Of a DNA stretch of 23,455 nt, positions 20,839 through 23,455 are shown piece by piece. This DNA is from JBDTOX01 sp039933015 (GTDB taxonomy: Bacteria; Pseudomonadota; Gammaproteobacteria; Burkholderiales; Methylophilaceae). Within the stretch, counting starts at the first letter, position 1, and each line of letters starts with the position of its first letter. The position numbers and the translations under genes are program-made. The notes under the pieces are model-generated. The model worked only from the letters and a program-made list of their open reading frames with translations. It did no database searches and was not told the origin of the DNA. The stretch lies in the NCBI GenBank assembly GCA_039933015.1, contig JBDTOX010000159.1, positions 1 to 23,455 on the forward strand, written 5' to 3'.

Positions 20839-22866
20839 ATGACCCGCAAAATTCTCGTAACTTCAGCGCTACCTTATGCCAATGGCAGTATTCACCTGGG
20901 CCATCTGGTTGAATATATTCAGAGTGATATATGGGTGCGCTTCCAGAAAATGCAAGGACATACCGTGCATTATGTGTGTGCCGACGATACCCACGGCACG
21001 CCCATCATGCTGCGCGCGGAGAAGGAAGGCATCACGCCGGAGCAGTTGATTGAGCGTGTCCACACCGAGCACAGTGCCGACTTTGCCGGTTTTCTGGTGG
21101 AATTTGATAACTACTACTCCACCAATTCTGAAGAAAACCGTGAGCTTTCCAGTGGAATTTACAAGGCACTCAAAGCCAACGGTAAAATAGCCAGCAAACA
21201 CATCGAGCAATTTTTTGACCCGGTCAAGCAGATGTTTTTGCCAGACCGCTACATCAAGGGTGAATGCCCAAAATGCCATGCCAAAGACCAGTATGGCGAT
21301 TCATGCGAAGTCTGCGGCACCACCTACGGCCCGACTGAACTGATTAATCCGTACTCTGCCGTTTCTGGCGCTGCACCTGTACGCAAGGAAACCGAGCACT
21401 ATTTCTTCAAGCTTTCTGAATGTGCTGGTTTCCTCAAGGACTGGACACGCTCCGGTACGCTACAGGCCGAAGCTGCGAATAAAATGGGTGAGTGGTTCGA
21501 GTCGGGGCTTTCTGATTGGGATATCTCACGTGATGCGCCATATTTCGGTTTCGAGATTCCTGATGCACCCGGCAAGTATTTCTATGTGTGGCTGGATGCC
21601 CCTATTGGCTACATGGCTAGCTTCAAGAAGCTGTGTGCCGATAAAGGGCTGAATTTTGATGAATACTGGAAGCATGGATCCAACACCGAGCTTTATCACT
21701 TTATCGGTAAAGACATACTGTATTTCCATGCTCTTTTCTGGCCCGCAGTATTGGAAAACTCCGGATATCGGACACCTACAAAGATATTCACCCATGGCTT
21801 TCTTACAGTGAATGGCGAGAAAATGTCCAAATCACGCGGTACGTTTATTACGGCCTGCAGCTATTTGGAACATGTAAAGAACCCCGAGTATTTACGTTAT
21901 TACTATGCGGCCAAACTGAACAGCTCAATGGAAGACATCGACCTTAATCTGGAAGATTTTACCGCGCGCGTAAATTCTGACTTGGTCGGCAAATACATCA
22001 ATATCGCCAGCCGTTGTGCCGGTTTTATTAGTAAGCGTTTTGATGGCAAGCTGCGCGCCGCTGGTCAAAATACGGTGATCGACGAAATGCGCACAGCGGC
22101 TTGCACCCTTGCTGAAAGTTACGAGAACCGGGATTACGGACGGGCACTGCGCGAAATTATGACGCTGGCTGATAAAGCCAACGGCTATGTGGCTGAAAAT
22201 GCGCCGTGGGAAATGGCTAAGCATGAAGACAAACAAGAAAGTCTGCACAGGGTGTGCTCGGAAGCGCTAGAAATGTTCCGGCTACTTACGCTATATCTTA
22301 AGCCGGTATTACCCCAACTCGCGGCAGCCATCGAGGAATTCCTGAATATTGCACCGCTGACTTGGGCGGACACAGGGACCGCGCTTGCAGACAAACATAG
22401 CATTCAAACCTATCAACACCTTGTTACCCGTATCGACCCTAAACAGATTGAAGCCATGACCGAAGCCAATAAAGAAAATCTGCAAGCCACAGTGCCTGCT
22501 GCAACCCAAACTGCTGCTATGCCTGAGGCCGAAGCTGAATACATAAGTATTGATGATTTCACCAAGGTTGATCTGCGCATCGCCAAAATCATTCATGCCG
22601 AACATGTGGAAGGTGCCGAGAAGTTGCTCAAGCTGACTCTGGACATTGGCGAGGAAAAGCCGCGTCAGGTATTTGCCGGTATCAAGTCGGCTTACGACCC
22701 TGCCACGTTGGTAGGACGTTTGACCGTAATGGTCGCTAACTTGGCACCACGCAAAATGAAATTTGGCCTGTCCGAAGGCATGGTATTGGCTGCGAGCGAC
22801 GAACGCGGCGGTCCTTTCATACTCTCGCCAGATAGCGGGGCGCAGGCAGGAATGCGGGTAAAATAA
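20839..22866 (+). CDS. metG: Methionyl-tRNA synthetase
   Basis: MetRS charges tRNA-Met for initiation and elongation. The 675-residue product has the class I HIGH-type motif HLGH (19-22). A four-Cys zinc knuckle (C143, C146, C156, C159) lies in the connective domain, WLDAPIGYM is in the methionine pocket, and KMSKS is at 328-332. The helical anticodon-binding domain follows. A C-terminal Trbp111/EMAPII-like tRNA-binding domain (about 569-675, starting ISIDDFTKVDLRIAKI) allows dimerisation, as in E. coli MetG (677 aa). A low-complexity Ala/Glu/Thr linker near 553-568 joins the last domain. It is transcribed divergently from apbC. Confidence 0.97.
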   Translation: MTRKILVTSALPYANGSIHLGHLVEYIQSDIWVRFQKMQGHTVHYVCADDTHGTPIMLRAEKEGITPEQLIERVHTEHSADFAGFLVEFDNYYSTNSEENRELSSGIYKALKANGKIASKHIEQFFDPVKQMFLPDRYIKGECPKCHAKDQYGDSCEVCGTTYGPTELINPYSAVSGAAPVRKETEHYFFKLSECAGFLKDWTRSGTLQAEAANKMGEWFESGLSDWDISRDAPYFGFEIPDAPGKYFYVWLDAPIGYMASFKKLCADKGLNFDEYWKHGSNTELYHFIGKDILYFHALFWPAVLENSGYRTPTKIFTHGFLTVNGEKMSKSRGTFITACSYLEHVKNPEYLRYYYAAKLNSSMEDIDLNLEDFTARVNSDLVGKYINIASRCAGFISKRFDGKLRAAGQNTVIDEMRTAACTLAESYENRDYGRALREIMTLADKANGYVAENAPWEMAKHEDKQESLHRVCSEALEMFRLLTLYLKPVLPQLAAAIEEFLNIAPLTWADTGTALADKHSIQTYQHLVTRIDPKQIEAMTEANKENLQATVPAATQTAAMPEAEAEYISIDDFTKVDLRIAKIIHAEHVEGAEKLLKLTLDIGEEKPRQVFAGIKSAYDPATLVGRLTVMVANLAPRKMKFGLSEGMVLAASDERGGPFILSPDSGAQAGMRVK

Positions 22867-22911
22867 GTTCCGGCACAGGATGTACGCAATCTATTAATTA
22901 AGGAAAAAAGT

Positions 22912-23385
22912 ATGAAAATCACCCAGTCTTTTATAACCGTGCTCTTGGCAGTCAGTACCGGTGCGCTAGCCGCAGGAAGTGATGTCAACACGGCGGTCGG
23001 TGGTGGACTAGGAGCAGTAGCCGGCACCGCGATTGGCCAGGCAGTCGGTGGTAACACCGGAGGTATCATCGGCGGTGCAGTAGGCGGTGGCACAGGAGCT
23101 GCCGTGACCACAAAAGGTAGTGGCAGAACGGGTGCTGTTGTTGGTGGCGCAGTCGGTGGTGGTGCAGGCGCGGCAGTAGGTCAGTCCATGGGTGGTAATA
23201 CCGGAGGGTTGATCGGCTCTGGTGTTGGAGGTGCGGCGGGCTCAGTAGTCGGTAAAAGTGTCTCGGAGAGCAATGTAAGGGCTCAAGCTGGCGGGTATGA
23301 AGGCGGCGACCACAGGCACTATAAGAGAAAGCATGGCAAACGCCATGGTCATAGTAAACATGGCCATGATCATCACGACCATTAA
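22912..23385 (+). CDS. Glycine-zipper protein with histidine-rich tail
   Basis: The product has 157 residues. A signal peptide (cleavage near GALAA, about residue 21) is followed by two tandem zipper units of about 45 residues (26-69 and 72-117). Each contains the AVGGG-x-GA-x-V...GQ-x-x-GGNTGG-x-IG pattern, an internal duplication at protein level. The tail from 133 to the end has ten His among Lys, Arg, Gly and Asp. The layout repeats that of the 7780-8139 product, with a longer zipper. A role in envelope insertion and metal binding is inferred; no function is established. AAGGA lies about 8 nt before the ATG, and it starts 45 nt after metG, possibly cotranscribed with it. Part of a mobile element may follow directly. 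Confidence 0.72.
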   Translation: MKITQSFITVLLAVSTGALAAGSDVNTAVGGGLGAVAGTAIGQAVGGNTGGIIGGAVGGGTGAAVTTKGSGRTGAVVGGAVGGGAGAAVGQSMGGNTGGLIGSGVGGAAGSVVGKSVSESNVRAQAGGYEGGDHRHYKRKHGKRHGHSKHGHDHHDH

Positions 23386-23401
23386 TTTGATCTGATTAGG
23401 C

Positions 23402-23455
23402 TGTCCCGTCCTAAAATGAGTTGACAGAAATCAAGCCCATTTCAGGTCTTCAGAA
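23402..23455 (-). mobile_element. Possible insertion-sequence end with transposase C-terminus, partial
   Basis: The segment from 23402 begins TGTCCCGTCCTAAAATGAG, which looks like an IS3-type terminal inverted repeat. On the minus strand a reading frame enters from the right edge and ends SEDLKWA-stop (stop complement at 23431-23433), about 30 nt inside that terminus, as transposase genes do. Only 54 nt are visible, so this stays tentative. Confidence 0.35.

Noticed and set aside
22872..22887. Sigma54-like GGCAC...GC upstream of the second zipper gene
   Set aside because: GG and GC are 12 nt apart, while RpoN needs 10; also no TGTC/GACA dyad nearby.
1..23455. CRISPR array, rRNA, tRNA, riboswitch
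   Set aside because: No regularly spaced repeats, no recognisable tRNA cloverleaf or rRNA stretch, and no known riboswitch core seen by eye.

Overview
The window looks like chromosomal DNA of a Gram-negative betaproteobacterium. The family-level guess is Methylophilaceae or a related Nitrosomonadales lineage. The grounds are a Pseudomonas/betaproteobacterial-type dcd, a fold-type-III Orn/Lys/Arg decarboxylase beside dcd, apbC divergent from metG, and a compact zwf / short gnd / pgl cluster of the kind used by RuMP-cycle methylotrophs. The taxon is inference; no rRNA or tRNA gene is present.

Layout. (1) Positions 1-3619: an unusual membrane operon. It holds a helical coiled-coil reading frame that enters from the left edge and is cut by two in-frame TAA codons, then a six-helix membrane protein carrying an AAA+/ORC-like ATPase, then an MscS-type channel overlapping it by ATGA. 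(2) 3786-5000: lapA-like gene and a second, ordinary mscS. (3) 5146-5637: a secreted cupin. (4) 5843-6835, minus strand: an enlarged thymidylate synthase. (5) 7186-8673, minus strand: a three-gene envelope operon (EF-hand+BON protein, His-tailed glycine-zipper protein, SlyB-like protein) closed by a terminator. (6) 8878-12280, minus strand: sensor kinase, lipoprotein and sigma54-activator response regulator in the glrK-qseG-glrR order. (7) 12441-12923: folA. (8) 12946-15854, minus strand: PLP decarboxylase and dcd. (9) 16074-19510: zwf and gnd on the minus strand and divergent pgl, a full oxidative pentose-phosphate branch. (10) 19607-22866: apbC/mrp and divergent metG. (11) 22912-23385: a second His-tailed glycine-zipper protein, then what looks like the edge of an insertion sequence.

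Two systems deserve attention. First, the ATPase plus MscS operon reads as a nucleotide-dependent mechanosensitive channel. Its N-terminal part is either freshly inactivated or read through at two TAA codons that share the same 9-nt context. Second, the 204-nt gap between the glrR-like gene and the envelope operon has the layout of an enhancer-dependent promoter. It holds a -24/-12 sigma54 promoter with exact GG-N10-GC spacing, an IHF-like site upstream of it, and two TGTC-N10-GACA dyads further upstream, all pointing at the EF-hand/BON operon. This suggests that the neighbouring GlrK/GlrR-type pair directly controls an outer-envelope operon here.
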